Shown here one piece after another: positions 27,141-35,757 of a DNA stretch of 49,224 bases; the stretch's first letter is position 1; every line of letters starts with the position of its first letter. A model generated the notes under the pieces. It worked only from the letters and a program-made list of their open reading frames with translations, did no database searches and was not told the origin of the DNA. The position numbers were made by a program, and so were the translations under genes. The DNA is from Deltaproteobacteria bacterium. GTDB taxonomy: Bacteria > Desulfobacterota > Desulfomonilia > Desulfomonilales > Desulfomonilaceae. The stretch lies in the NCBI GenBank assembly GCA_021777225.1, contig JAJYDQ010000026.1:1-49224 (forward strand), in the 5' to 3' direction.

Positions 27141-27528
27141 GTTCCAAGGCTCCATGACTGGTCACTGCATCAGTAATTTCCCATGGGATCCCTCTTTGGA
27201 AGTCCCTGACCTGCATATCCACAGCTTCAAGTTCCTGTCTGAGATAAACTGCGGCCTTCCAGGGGTCGACTCTCGATCCACATGTGAAAATGTCGATAGC
27301 TGCGTAACCGTATTCCGGCCATGTATGAATTGTTAAATGTGATTCTGCAATAACAACGACCCCGGATACTCCTTGAGGGTTAAAGTTCTGAAAAGCTGTC
27401 TTCAGAACTGTAGCGCCCGCGACTTCCGCCGCCTGAGCCATTATACTCTCTAGGTAGCCCATGTCGTCCAACTTCTGCCTATTACAAGAGCAAAGCTCGA
27501 TCAAGAGATGAATCCCTAAAGCTTTCAT
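27109..27528 (-). CDS. speD: S-adenosylmethionine decarboxylase proenzyme, SpeH type
   Basis: 139 residues, typical for the small bacterial proenzyme. It makes decarboxylated SAM for spermidine synthesis after self-cleavage to a pyruvoyl enzyme. The cleavage site is visible in IAESHLTIHTWPEYGYAAID: Glu62-Ser63, with the conserved His and then the Cys of DIFTCG. ATG 27528 is chosen because GGGGGA lies five bases upstream, and the protein then starts MKALGIHLL like its relatives; the ATG at 27534 touches the ribosome site. No speE is in the window. Confidence 0.9.
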   Translation of the reverse strand: MKALGIHLLIELCSCNRQKLDDMGYLESIMAQAAEVAGATVLKTAFQNFNPQGVSGVVVIAESHLTIHTWPEYGYAAIDIFTCGSRVDPWKAAVYLRQELEAVDMQVRDFQRGIPWEITDAVTSHGALEHASCGGANCQ

Positions 27529-27534
27529 AGTCAT

Positions 27535-27728
27535 CCCCCGTACCGAGTGGACCTAATCGCCTCTCGAAAATTCTACGGATACTATAATACCGCCCCGGCT
27601 ACACTCTTGAAACATAAGGAGTGAGCAGGCGCCAACACTTGAGTTCTCGGCTTTTTCCGGCTCTGAAAACCGGCGCAGCAGCTCAAAAGCCGATTAAGGG
27701 GAACAGATGTTCCTCCAACCCAGTGGGT
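27535..27728 (-). promoter_or_regulatory. Possible structured leader upstream of speD
   Basis: The spacer upstream of speD on the minus strand contains a long-range inverted repeat, TCGGCTTTT (27647-27655) with AAAAGCCGA (27685-27693), enclosing CCGG/CCGG (27657-27660, 27670-27673), and a second repeat GGAAC/GTTCC (27700-27713). These could fold in the speD leader RNA. No known riboswitch class is recognised. Confidence 0.35.
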
Positions 27729-27938
27729 CTAGGACCTCAACCTTACGAGGAGAAGATCTAGGATCTCCCCGCTCAGGTTAATTCCTCCGGCGAACGATGT
27801 TTTTTGTTTTGAAACAAAGGAACTGGAACAGACGACCGCAGAGAGGTGGGCACCTTCGACAACTATCGGAACATATTCTCTTTTTACTAAATTCATCCAG
27901 TCCATCGGGCCGTCCTGTTTTTTGATGTGTAAATACAT
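27729..27938 (-). CDS. Possible small hypothetical protein
   Basis: A 69-codon frame between speD and prsW, with no recognisable motif and no clear ribosome site; an internal ATG pair (MDWMNL) could also start it. It may be non-coding. Listed because it is the only sizeable frame in about 550 bases on this strand. Confidence 0.25.
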   Translation of the reverse strand: MYLHIKKQDGPMDWMNLVKREYVPIVVEGAHLSAVVCSSSFVSKQKTSFAGGINLSGEILDLLLVRLRS

Positions 27939-28080
27939 CTTAAACTACAATTTATGCTGTTTCGTCATATCACTTGTCAAGCAAAAAATGGTCGTTGCAA
28001 TTCTTTTAATCAATCTAGTCATTGGGTCGAGATGGTCAAATAAATGAGGGTCATTTCAGGCCCGCCATGTCAACATTTTT

Positions 28081-29079
28081 TCAGACTTGAGTCTCGCTTT
28101 GGTTAGATAAAGGCCTGAAACGAACGTAGCAACTTGGACATCTTGCGGATCGCGCGGAAACATGATGCCTGCATTTCCAGCAGAATCTGGGAGTTTCCTT
28201 GTCGAGTTCATCCAGTTCAATCCCACACCGTGGACATCTTCTGGCAGATTCAGGGGCAAAAGCCTCGCAACCGGGGCAAATTATCAACAGCGCGTTTCCA
28301 AGATCCAGGTAAGGGGACAGTTTACGCAAGTTGTTGGCCAGCACTACCACTATCCCCAGCATCAGACCCAGAAATGGGACAAGGGTAATTACAGCCTGAC
28401 GAGGGGCAAATACTACAATCATGTTGTACATGCCGTGAAAGAGGGCCGACAAAATGAAGCCTCTTGCGACCGTCGATATTTCACCTGAATGAACAAATCG
28501 GGCCACTCCCAGCGAATAGCCCCAAAACGCTGAGAACAGAAGGTGGGCAGGAGTAGCGTAAAGCAGTCTTGACCATATAATGGAAGGCCCCAGTCTCAAT
28601 ATGTAGACAGCGTTTTCTACCACCACAAAACCCAAGGCCGCAGTGAACGCGTATGTCAGCCCATCTATTGGGGAGCGAAAATCAGATCGCCTGTATGCGC
28701 CAATCCAAACCGCCAAAAGTTTGCAAAACTCTTCCGCTGGGGCAATCATCAGAAAACTGGTCGTCAATGACTCTTCAATCGTCGGCTTGTTTATGGTGGC
28801 GTCCAGAACATGTTCCAACAAAGCCGTTGGGATAGTAAAAGTCGCAGCCCACACGAAGACGCGGAATATACTTTCGAAGGATTGTGTCTCATCCCGATTG
28901 GATATGAAACACCGGGATAGCCACAGGATCCCTGGAGCTACACCAAGCAGGACGTATAAGAATTCTATCGGCACGGTCCTCGTTTGACTTTCTCTGCGTG
29001 ACCGTATATCACGGATTTTGGAAGTCGCCAAGGCGCATCTCTCATATGGAGACCTCAGTTGACGCCCTATGTAGAACAC
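28081..29079 (-). CDS. PrsW-family membrane protease with C-terminal zinc ribbons
   Basis: 332 residues. PrsW signatures are clear: [14 protein letters not shown] (metal-site EExxK), [13 protein letters not shown] and [16 protein letters not shown], spread over several membrane helices; the family cleaves anti-sigma factors or other membrane proteins. The C-terminal ~60 residues form two zinc-ribbon-like units ([19 protein letters not shown] and [18 protein letters not shown]). The start is uncertain: the long frame begins with GTG 29079 and would overlap the divergent ABC gene; GTG 28974, right before the first membrane helix, is an alternative. Substrate unknown. Confidence 0.75.
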   Translation of the reverse strand: MFYIGRQLRSPYERCALATSKIRDIRSRRESQTRTVPIEFLYVLLGVAPGILWLSRCFISNRDETQSFESIFRVFVWAATFTIPTALLEHVLDATINKPTIEESLTTSFLMIAPAEEFCKLLAVWIGAYRRSDFRSPIDGLTYAFTAALGFVVVENAVYILRLGPSIIWSRLLYATPAHLLFSAFWGYSLGVARFVHSGEISTVARGFILSALFHGMYNMIVVFAPRQAVITLVPFLGLMLGIVVVLANNLRKLSPYLDLGNALLIICPGCEAFAPESARRCPRCGIELDELDKETPRFCWKCRHHVSARSARCPSCYVRFRPLSNQSETQV

Positions 29080-30075
29080 CTTTCACAAACGTTTAATGCT
29101 TCTGACGAACTCGTTCGTTTGGACCATGTTGTCAAGAACTTCCGTTCTGGTCAAACTTTCTTTCGCGGCAGAACTTTACTGGTAAGAGCTGTAGATGACG
29201 TAGATATGACAATCAACAGGGGGGAAACGCTTGGTCTGGTTGGAGAATCCGGATGCGGAAAAACTACCCTGGGAAAGCTTGTTCTGAGGCTGGAAAGGCC
29301 CAATGCCGGTCGCATTTGGTTTGAAGGCAGGGATATAGCCAAAATGACGGGCCACGAGATGAAGCAGATCAGAAGGAAAATGCAGGTCATTTTCCAGGAC
29401 CCATATTCTTCCCTCAATCCGCGTCGCACTATCAAGAGCGCCATAATGGAGCCTTTGACGATTCACCATATTGGATCTCGCGCAGATAGGGTAAACCGAG
29501 TAGCGGAACTCATGGAAGAAGTCGGTCTACGGCCCGAATTTGCCGAAAGGTATCCTCATGAGTTTTCGGGAGGCCAGCGCCAAAGGATTGGGATAGCTCG
29601 GGCCCTTGCATTAAATCCCAGCCTCATAGTGGCCGATGAACCCGTTTCTGCGCTAGACGTGTCTATCCGTTCCCAAGTCCTCAATCTTATGGAAGATCTG
29701 CAGGCCAAGTACAATCTGACATATCTTTTCGTGTCCCATGACCTTTCAGTCGTTGAGCACATTTCTGATCGTGTGGCTGTTATGTATCTCGGGAAAATTG
29801 TTGAGATCGGTCCAAAGAATGTGATTTACGAAAATACTTTACACCCGTACACGGAAGCCCTTCTGAGCGCGGCGCCGATTCCTGACCCTGAAATCAAACG
29901 GCACAGGATAATCCTGGAGGGAGACGTTCCAAGCCCGATCAATCCTCCGTCAGGCTGTGGATTCCATCCTCGCTGTTGGCTTAGAATACCCGTTTGTTCT
30001 GAACAAGCTCCAGAGTTAAGGGACATGGGATCAGGGCACAGCGCGGCCTGTCACGTCAGGGCCCCTGCCACATAG
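29059..30075 (+). CDS. Peptide ABC transporter ATP-binding protein (DppF/OppF type)
   Basis: 338 residues with a complete ABC ATPase: Walker [12 protein letters not shown]-loop QDPYSSLNP, signature [15 protein letters not shown], Walker [13 protein letters not shown] and switch His in [10 protein letters not shown]. The C-terminal oligopeptide-transporter extension is present ([30 protein letters not shown]). In normal operons it follows DppB, C and D; here none of these neighbours exist, so it is an orphan ATPase or serves a transporter elsewhere. TTG start with GGAG seven bases upstream. Confidence 0.88.
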   Translation: MTPYVEHLSQTFNASDELVRLDHVVKNFRSGQTFFRGRTLLVRAVDDVDMTINRGETLGLVGESGCGKTTLGKLVLRLERPNAGRIWFEGRDIAKMTGHEMKQIRRKMQVIFQDPYSSLNPRRTIKSAIMEPLTIHHIGSRADRVNRVAELMEEVGLRPEFAERYPHEFSGGQRQRIGIARALALNPSLIVADEPVSALDVSIRSQVLNLMEDLQAKYNLTYLFVSHDLSVVEHISDRVAVMYLGKIVEIGPKNVIYENTLHPYTEALLSAAPIPDPEIKRHRIILEGDVPSPINPPSGCGFHPRCWLRIPVCSEQAPELRDMGSGHSAACHVRAPAT

Positions 30076-30125
30076 CTTCAACGCCTCAATAATTCATGGG
30101 GTTTCAGCCTTTCCCAAAAACACAT

Positions 30126-30441
30126 TTATCAACAGATGTTTATAACTATCCCCCTCATAACAAAGGGTATTTAGAGTATCCTTTATATTACAACGCGTTA
30201 CGATAACTATTTGATATCATGTAGCTTATTCATCTGTCCAAATTTGCGCGGATTGAGTGATGTTGTCTTGATTGGCGAAATGCTAGAAGTTATCAACAGG
30301 ATTACTCACGAGTTATCAACAACGTCTGTGGACAGACGGTCGCAGGTTAATGGTATTACTTGCAAAACACTCTGAAATGTGGTCTTGATAACTGCCATCG
30401 AGTTTTTCGGGCATTGATAGCGATGAAATATTTTATCAACA
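30126..30441. repeat. Four identical DnaA-box-like nonamers
   Basis: TTATCAACA occurs on the plus strand at 30126-30134, 30290-30298, 30313-30321 and 30433-30441, all in the 381-base AT-rich gap before cdaA; TGTGGACAG (30327-30335) is a further two-mismatch match on the opposite strand. The nonamer differs from the DnaA consensus TTATCCACA at one base. A regulatory or replication-initiation role is possible. No replication gene flanks it. Otherwise no gene is seen in 30076-30456. Confidence 0.5.
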
Positions 30442-30456
30442 TTTCTTGAGGCATAG

Positions 30457-31896
30457 ATGCTGTTCATAAAGGAACTGGTCCTTTCGATAAGTATCATCAA
30501 CCTTATAGATATAGGTTTGATCGCGTTCCTGTTTTATTTTGTCGCGATGTGGTTCAAGGGCACAAGGTCTTTCCAGATCCTTGTTACGCTCATTGGAACG
30601 GGAATATTTTATTTCTTGGCCACCAAGTTGGGTTTAATACTGACTTCTCTTTTGTTTCAGTATGTTTGGGCTGCGATAATAATTGTCCTCGTTATAGTAT
30701 TTCAGCCTGAAATTCGACAAATGCTCGATCGTGCGTCTCCTATAAGGCACTGGAGGAACCGCCAGTATCAAAGCGCTGATTCGGGCGTTGTCGATGAGAT
30801 TGTCAGCGCGGTAACAGAACTGGCCCGCCTAAGGACGGGAGCGCTGCTTGTTTTTCAGCGTCTAGACGGCTTGGATCACCTTATAGTAAAAGGCAAGGAA
30901 TTGGACAGCGCCCTGTCTACTGAGTTGTTACAGGCCATTTTTCAGAAAAATTCGCCTCTCCACGATGGGGCGGCTTTAATATACAGAGATCGAATAAAGG
31001 CTGCAGCGTGCATTCTTCCTTTGTCTCGGGACGAGGATCTCAGTTCTAAATACGGGACTCGACATCGTGCGGCATTAGGGATTTGCGAAAGAACAGACGC
31101 TATTTGCGTCGTGGTCTCTGAAGAACGCGGTGAGGTTTCTCTGGTTGAGGGTTCGGAGATCACTCATTTCAAGCAACGTAGCGAGTTTAGGGCCGCCATT
31201 GAGAAGCGCCTTTCTAACCACAAATCAAATGAGGGCGGTGAACCTTCCCACGACTGGGGCGCTATAATTTGGTCAAATTGGCGCCTGAAACTGCTAGCTT
31301 TGACGACTTCCATTTTCATATGGTTTTTGATAGTTGGTCCGCAGCGTTCTGAAATTGGTATTTCCGTTCCCATACAGTATACTAATCTTCCAGCGTCTAT
31401 GGAGATTGTCGGTCCATGGATGGACAGAATAGATGTTCGCGCAAAAGGATCTGCGTCTGGTTTGGAAAACTTGAATCCCGGCTCGGTCAGGGCGGTCGTG
31501 GACCTTGGCAAGGTGGTTCCCGGTCTCAACTTTTTCAGGCTGACTCCCAATAGCCTTCAGGTACCTCCGGGAATAACAATTTCCCAGATCAGGCCTTCAG
31601 ACCTTCAGCTCAACGTAGACGCCGCATCAGTAAAGGTTTTTAAGGTTGTTCCCACAATAGTGGGAGCGCTACCGGATAGGACTAAAATTGTTGTCTCCCC
31701 CTCTGACGTCAAGATTCGGGCTTCGCAGGGAGACCTTAAAAAACTCACTTCAGTTACCACAGACCCTGTAAATATTTCAGAATTGGCGCTCAAACAGAAA
31801 ATTAAGGTCCCTGTGGTAGTAAAGCCCGAAGGCCTACGGATCGATTCAATCGAGCCTATTCAAGTAACAGTAATTTTTGAGACGGAAAATCCGTGA
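30457..31896 (+). CDS. cdaA: Diadenylate cyclase CdaA fused to YbbR domains
   Basis: 479 residues. N-terminal part: three membrane helices (about 12-80), then a DAC domain (about 85-240) with the catalytic motifs SPLHDGA (DGA at 170-172) and TRHRAA (RHR at 202-204), making c-di-AMP from two ATP. After a linker, a further membrane helix (about 278-293) leads to YbbR-like repeats (GISVPIQYTNLPASMEIVG onward), which in Firmicutes form a separate regulator, CdaR. Fusing enzyme and regulator in one chain places the YbbR part outside the membrane. ATG with GAGG six bases upstream. The next gene overlaps its stop by four bases. Confidence 0.9.
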   Translation: MLFIKELVLSISIINLIDIGLIAFLFYFVAMWFKGTRSFQILVTLIGTGIFYFLATKLGLILTSLLFQYVWAAIIIVLVIVFQPEIRQMLDRASPIRHWRNRQYQSADSGVVDEIVSAVTELARLRTGALLVFQRLDGLDHLIVKGKELDSALSTELLQAIFQKNSPLHDGAALIYRDRIKAAACILPLSRDEDLSSKYGTRHRAALGICERTDAICVVVSEERGEVSLVEGSEITHFKQRSEFRAAIEKRLSNHKSNEGGEPSHDWGAIIWSNWRLKLLALTTSIFIWFLIVGPQRSEIGISVPIQYTNLPASMEIVGPWMDRIDVRAKGSASGLENLNPGSVRAVVDLGKVVPGLNFFRLTPNSLQVPPGITISQIRPSDLQLNVDAASVKVFKVVPTIVGALPDRTKIVVSPSDVKIRASQGDLKKLTSVTTDPVNISELALKQKIKVPVVVKPEGLRIDSIEPIQVTVIFETENP

Positions 31897-33377
31897 AAAA
31901 CAGCGTTACATCATCTACAAGTTTCAGCCCTGACCTGGTTCATCCCTTAAATGCTCTGGTTTCGGCCGCTGCGGACCCACTGAATGCCTTTACGATCGCA
32001 ATCTATCTTAAATCGGCTGTTGACCGCTCATTCCGGTTGATCTCGCACCGAACCTTGAGCAAGCATTTTGTTTTCGATGTTCCGTTATCTTTAGAGCGAA
32101 GCAAGATTGCCGGTTTCTTCAGAAAAGGGTCGATTAGCCACGAGACACACGCCGCTGTATCTCCACTTGCCCTTGAACTCTATACAAGACCTGAGCCCGT
32201 TCTCGCTATGCTTATAGCACCCATTGGAGACCGTGCCTTGCTGGTAGTGGATACAACGGAATCCCCGTCATTTCAGCCGTCCCAGATAAGATTTGTTCAG
32301 GGGCTGGTTTCAGCAATTGAGGGAATCCTTACCCTGGCGACTACGTCTGAAGGAATGGAGACATCAAGGTCAGAGTTTTCCACGATCGCTGAACTGCTCA
32401 ACGAGTATCGCCTTGCAGTTAATATCTCAGATACCTTTTTCGACGGGATGGTGTCATCCCTGGCAAACAAAGCACGGTTCGACGGGGCCCTGGTCGCTAC
32501 GGTATCCACTGCTTCCATGTCGTGCCGCATAAGATCAGTAGCCGGGTTCTCCAAGTCTTTGAACAAAGGGCGCATCATCAAGTTGCGTCCAGGTTGGGCC
32601 AAGTGGTCGATTGAACGCCTTCAATCGGTGATTATGGGGAGCCCAAAGGCTGGCGAGGCCCTTATTCCCATCTTCCACACGGGTGAAGCCCTCGGGTTTC
32701 CTGTTAAGAGCGCTGTTATCATTCCATGGACAAGGGACCATGGGATAGATGGGTTCCTATTGTTAGCCTCCCGCAAGGAAGACCACTCTCTTGAGAACGA
32801 TCGCAAAACATGGGAATTCCTGGGGGCGATCCTAGCAATAGTCCGCCGAAACGTGGTTAATGAAAAGCTGCTTAAAGCAGTGAGACTTTACGACGGCGAA
32901 TCCGGTCTTATGAACGAGAGTTTTTTCAGGGCCCAAACTGGGATTAAATTTATGCAGGCGCTTTCGGAAAGATCTCCCTGTGTCCTGATATTGGTCGAGA
33001 TCGAAAATATTGATTCTATCTATCTGCAACATGACATCTCAAGGATCAAGAGATTCCTGACAATTTTTACCGAACGACTCCTGACCCTTAACAAAAGCGG
33101 TTCTATTGTTGGAAAGTTTCGCACAGGGGGCTTCGGCGCGTTTATGGAGAACGTTCCCATGGAGGATGCGACCAGTATGATTCGAAGGGTAATGGGGTTG
33201 TTCAGTATCGATATTACCCATGTCGACGGGGTAGAGATAAGCCATTCCGTAAGGGTCGGATGGTGTCATTACCCGACTGAATGTTCAACTTTTGAAGACC
33301 TCTGGCGTCAAGCGCTCGCAAGACTAACCAAGAGCAAACCCAATACACAACATTCGCCCGGGTGGTCCAACATGTAG
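31893..33377 (+). CDS. GAF-like and degenerate GGDEF domain protein
   Basis: 494 residues. Two GAF-like regions (about 10-150 and 165-325) precede a GGDEF-like domain (about 330-485) that starts YDGESGLMNESFF, the usual entry to such domains. The catalytic GGDEF is TGGFGAF (411-417), so the metal-binding Asp/Glu are lost and diguanylate synthesis is not expected. It may still bind GTP or a partner. GTG start overlapping the cdaA stop (GTGA), so the two proteins are translationally coupled and probably stoichiometric. A role as c-di-AMP synthase regulator is inference; GAF assignments are by length and secondary-structure impression. Confidence 0.65.
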   Translation: MKNSVTSSTSFSPDLVHPLNALVSAAADPLNAFTIAIYLKSAVDRSFRLISHRTLSKHFVFDVPLSLERSKIAGFFRKGSISHETHAAVSPLALELYTRPEPVLAMLIAPIGDRALLVVDTTESPSFQPSQIRFVQGLVSAIEGILTLATTSEGMETSRSEFSTIAELLNEYRLAVNISDTFFDGMVSSLANKARFDGALVATVSTASMSCRIRSVAGFSKSLNKGRIIKLRPGWAKWSIERLQSVIMGSPKAGEALIPIFHTGEALGFPVKSAVIIPWTRDHGIDGFLLLASRKEDHSLENDRKTWEFLGAILAIVRRNVVNEKLLKAVRLYDGESGLMNESFFRAQTGIKFMQALSERSPCVLILVEIENIDSIYLQHDISRIKRFLTIFTERLLTLNKSGSIVGKFRTGGFGAFMENVPMEDATSMIRRVMGLFSIDITHVDGVEISHSVRVGWCHYPTECSTFEDLWRQALARLTKSKPNTQHSPGWSNM

Positions 33378-33501
33378 ACGGTGAGACGTTAGGACGCGAC
33401 CTTTCGTGTCGACCTTTGTGAGCGCTGTCTCTGTGCTTAATGTTTGAGCTATCTTTCTTATCGTTGGAATCACAACAGGGTCATAGAGAGGACATTTTTC
33501 G

Positions 33502-34224
33502 ATGATCATTATTGATGATCCATGGAAGGAATTACGTAGTTCCTGCTTCGGGAATGTAGAACCGGAAATTATTCTTGAAGCTGTGACTGTACCGTTGAAA
33601 AACCTGAGTCCACATATTGAGAACAGCGAACTGTGGGAGACAATAGAAACCATCCCCGCCTGGTCTGCCGCTATCAGTTACGGAAGCAGGGAAAAGATGG
33701 CTGACGACATGGAACGCAAAAGATCTTTGAACAGAAAACTTATTGGTTTGGGCCATATGACGCCGCTTGAATCACTTCAGTTCAATTTTCGCGTCACCGG
33801 AATTTCCAAGGCATGCGGCGCTCAGATGTCGCGCCACAGAATAGGACAGGGACATGTCAGTTCAAGCAGACGCTTCCAGGCCCAAGGGGCGGCTTTCGTC
33901 TATCCCCTCCTGAGTTACATAACCGAGGAGGCCGACGCAAAAGACGCCCTGATGAAGTTGAGCAGCGCCAATAAAAAAGCTTATGAGATTTATGAAGACC
34001 TGAGGAATTCGAATAAGCTGCGCAAAGAGGACGCCAGGAGGGCAATACCCGTAGCGTCTTCCCAAGAAAGAGTCTGGTGGATTAACGCTCGGGCGCTGCG
34101 TGATTTCCTCCGCTTAAGACTACCCAAAGACGCCGAATGGGAGATTCGCAGAATTGCCGTCATGCTTTATAACCTGGTTTTAGAGGCTACCCCTTCCCTT
34201 TTTGAGGACATGGTCATCAAGTAG
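33502..34224 (+). CDS. thyX: Flavin-dependent thymidylate synthase ThyX
   Basis: 240 residues making dTMP from dUMP with FAD and methylene-tetrahydrofolate. Signatures: GHMTPLESLQFNFRVTGISK, the ThyX motif RHRIGQGHVSSSRRF (RHR-x7-S; the consensus Tyr at the end is Phe) and the C-terminal RALRDFLRLRL plus EWEIRRIA. ATG with GAGAGGA upstream. Its last 58 bases overlap tail-to-tail with the cobK gene on the other strand. Confidence 0.88.
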   Translation: MIIIDDPWKELRSSCFGNVEPEIILEAVTVPLKNLSPHIENSELWETIETIPAWSAAISYGSREKMADDMERKRSLNRKLIGLGHMTPLESLQFNFRVTGISKACGAQMSRHRIGQGHVSSSRRFQAQGAAFVYPLLSYITEEADAKDALMKLSSANKKAYEIYEDLRNSNKLRKEDARRAIPVASSQERVWWINARALRDFLRLRLPKDAEWEIRRIAVMLYNLVLEATPSLFEDMVIK

Positions 34225-34973
34225 TCTTTTAAGGCGTTGACAAGCTCCATTGGTTCGGAGAACGACGGCGTCTCATCGGATGGCGGTCTCTGAACCACTA
34301 CTATTTTACATCTTTGATCCAATGCTGCTTGAATCTTATCCTCCGTTCCACCCCTGGTTCCGCTGTCTTTGGTGACCAGGATCCTAACGCCAAACTCTTT
34401 TATTGCGGCGACGTTGTCCTCATACGAAAAAGGCCCCTGCCCTATTATCCAATTTTCCTCGGGTATTCCCAGACCTTTCAGAATTTTTATCGAATCCTTA
34501 TTGGGGAGTGCCCTCACAATCAATCGGGGTCTATTCCAACGACACATGGAGACATAGGTCGCAAGGTTTCTAATACCGGTGGCCACCAGGATTGTTCCGC
34601 CAAGGGATACAGCTTTACGGGCCGCTTCCTCATGATTTTCAGCGAAGATAATGTTTGGATGCTGTTTGACTACGGTTTTTCTGTTTAACCTGAAGTATCG
34701 GGCTCCGGTTGCCCGTGAGGCCGCTAATGCGTTTCGAGTGACTTCAACTGCGTACGGATGAGTGGCGTCTATTATAACATTTGTGTTGTCTTTGGAAATT
34801 GACTTTCCCATGCCCGCCTGATCAAGTGGCCCCCTTCTTATTACCACCAAAGACGATTCAGGGAGATCCATAGGAGTGTCCGTGGCCATGGAAAAAATCA
34901 TGGGCAATCCTTCATTTACCAGAAGCCTTGCCACTTCAATTGAATCCGAGGTTCCACCGAGGAGCAATATCAT
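34167..34973 (-). CDS. cbiJ: Precorrin-6A reductase CobK/CbiJ
   Basis: 268 residues; MILLLGGTSDSIEVARLLV at the start (NAD(P)H-binding), DATHPYAVEVTRNALAASRA, ILVTKDSGTRGG in the C-terminal half, all typical for the reductase of the corrin macrocycle. It belongs to cobalamin synthesis together with cbiE and cbiB upstream on the same strand. The last ~16 residues (after DYL) look like a read-through extension into the thyX overlap. Confidence 0.88.
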   Translation of the reverse strand: MILLLGGTSDSIEVARLLVNEGLPMIFSMATDTPMDLPESSLVVIRRGPLDQAGMGKSISKDNTNVIIDATHPYAVEVTRNALAASRATGARYFRLNRKTVVKQHPNIIFAENHEEAARKAVSLGGTILVATGIRNLATYVSMCRWNRPRLIVRALPNKDSIKILKGLGIPEENWIIGQGPFSYEDNVAAIKEFGVRILVTKDSGTRGGTEDKIQAALDQRCKIVVVQRPPSDETPSFSEPMELVNALKDYLMTMSSKREGVASKTRL

Positions 34974-35043
34974 GTCCGGTATCCTGAATACTTGACGAAA
35001 CGGGCGCCGGAGAATAAATCAAACCGGTGTAAAGGGCCGCCGG

Positions 35044-35688
35044 TCATTCGAGAAGGCCGTCACCAATCAACAAAACTACTGTTCTGGACCTAACTTGAAG
35101 GTCCTGGAGTTGTGTTTGCTCAACTTCCCTAACCCTTTCGTCGCATAATGTGAGGTCTTCACATACAAATATACGTCGTCTAGCCGGAAAACGCTTCAAG
35201 AATGAGATCACCCATTTCATGGAGTCCGAACGCCCGAGCAATACGGCAATCTTGGATTCTTTAGCCACAGACTGGTCAATCGCATGATCTGGGTCCGACA
35301 CATGAGCGCTAATGATTTTTGCGTCGGCCCAATCAAGACAGATTCTTGCAAAAGCCACATGGACCGAACTGATGCCTGGCACAATTCTGCAATTTTCTCT
35401 ACCGAACCGCTTTAAGACAAGTTTCGCAAGACTAAAGAAACCTGGATCACCGCTTACGAGAACTGTGACTGGTCCCCTGGACCGCAATGATTCAATCTTG
35501 CTCAAACCTGTCTGGAGGTCTGGGCCAAGAGAGAGTCGCTCTCCCACATACCATGGAAACAATTCCATTAACCTGTCATAGCCCACGATGATGGAAGATT
35601 CCTTTACAACGGAAATGGCTTCCTGTGTAAGGTAATTCGCTGATCCTGGGCCGCAGCCGACGATATTGATTTGTGGGACAAGGCACAT
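35044..35688 (-). CDS. cbiE: Precorrin-6Y/cobalt-precorrin methyltransferase CbiE
   Basis: 214 residues with tetrapyrrole SAM-methyltransferase features: INIVGCGPGSANYLTQEAI at the start, VLVSGDPGFFSLAKLVLKRF (SGDPGF) and RIVPGISSVHVAFARIC. It matches CbiE, the C-5 (and with CbiT C-15) methylase of the corrin ring. No CbiT domain is fused and none is adjacent. 70 bases separate it from cbiJ. Confidence 0.88.
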   Translation of the reverse strand: MCLVPQINIVGCGPGSANYLTQEAISVVKESSIIVGYDRLMELFPWYVGERLSLGPDLQTGLSKIESLRSRGPVTVLVSGDPGFFSLAKLVLKRFGRENCRIVPGISSVHVAFARICLDWADAKIISAHVSDPDHAIDQSVAKESKIAVLLGRSDSMKWVISFLKRFPARRRIFVCEDLTLCDERVREVEQTQLQDLQVRSRTVVLLIGDGLLE

Positions 35689-35757
35689 GAGGTCTCTGAT
35701 AAAAAGCTATCGCCCTATTCCAGTCAGGCGGAGCGGAATAAACTTTCAAACAGATTC

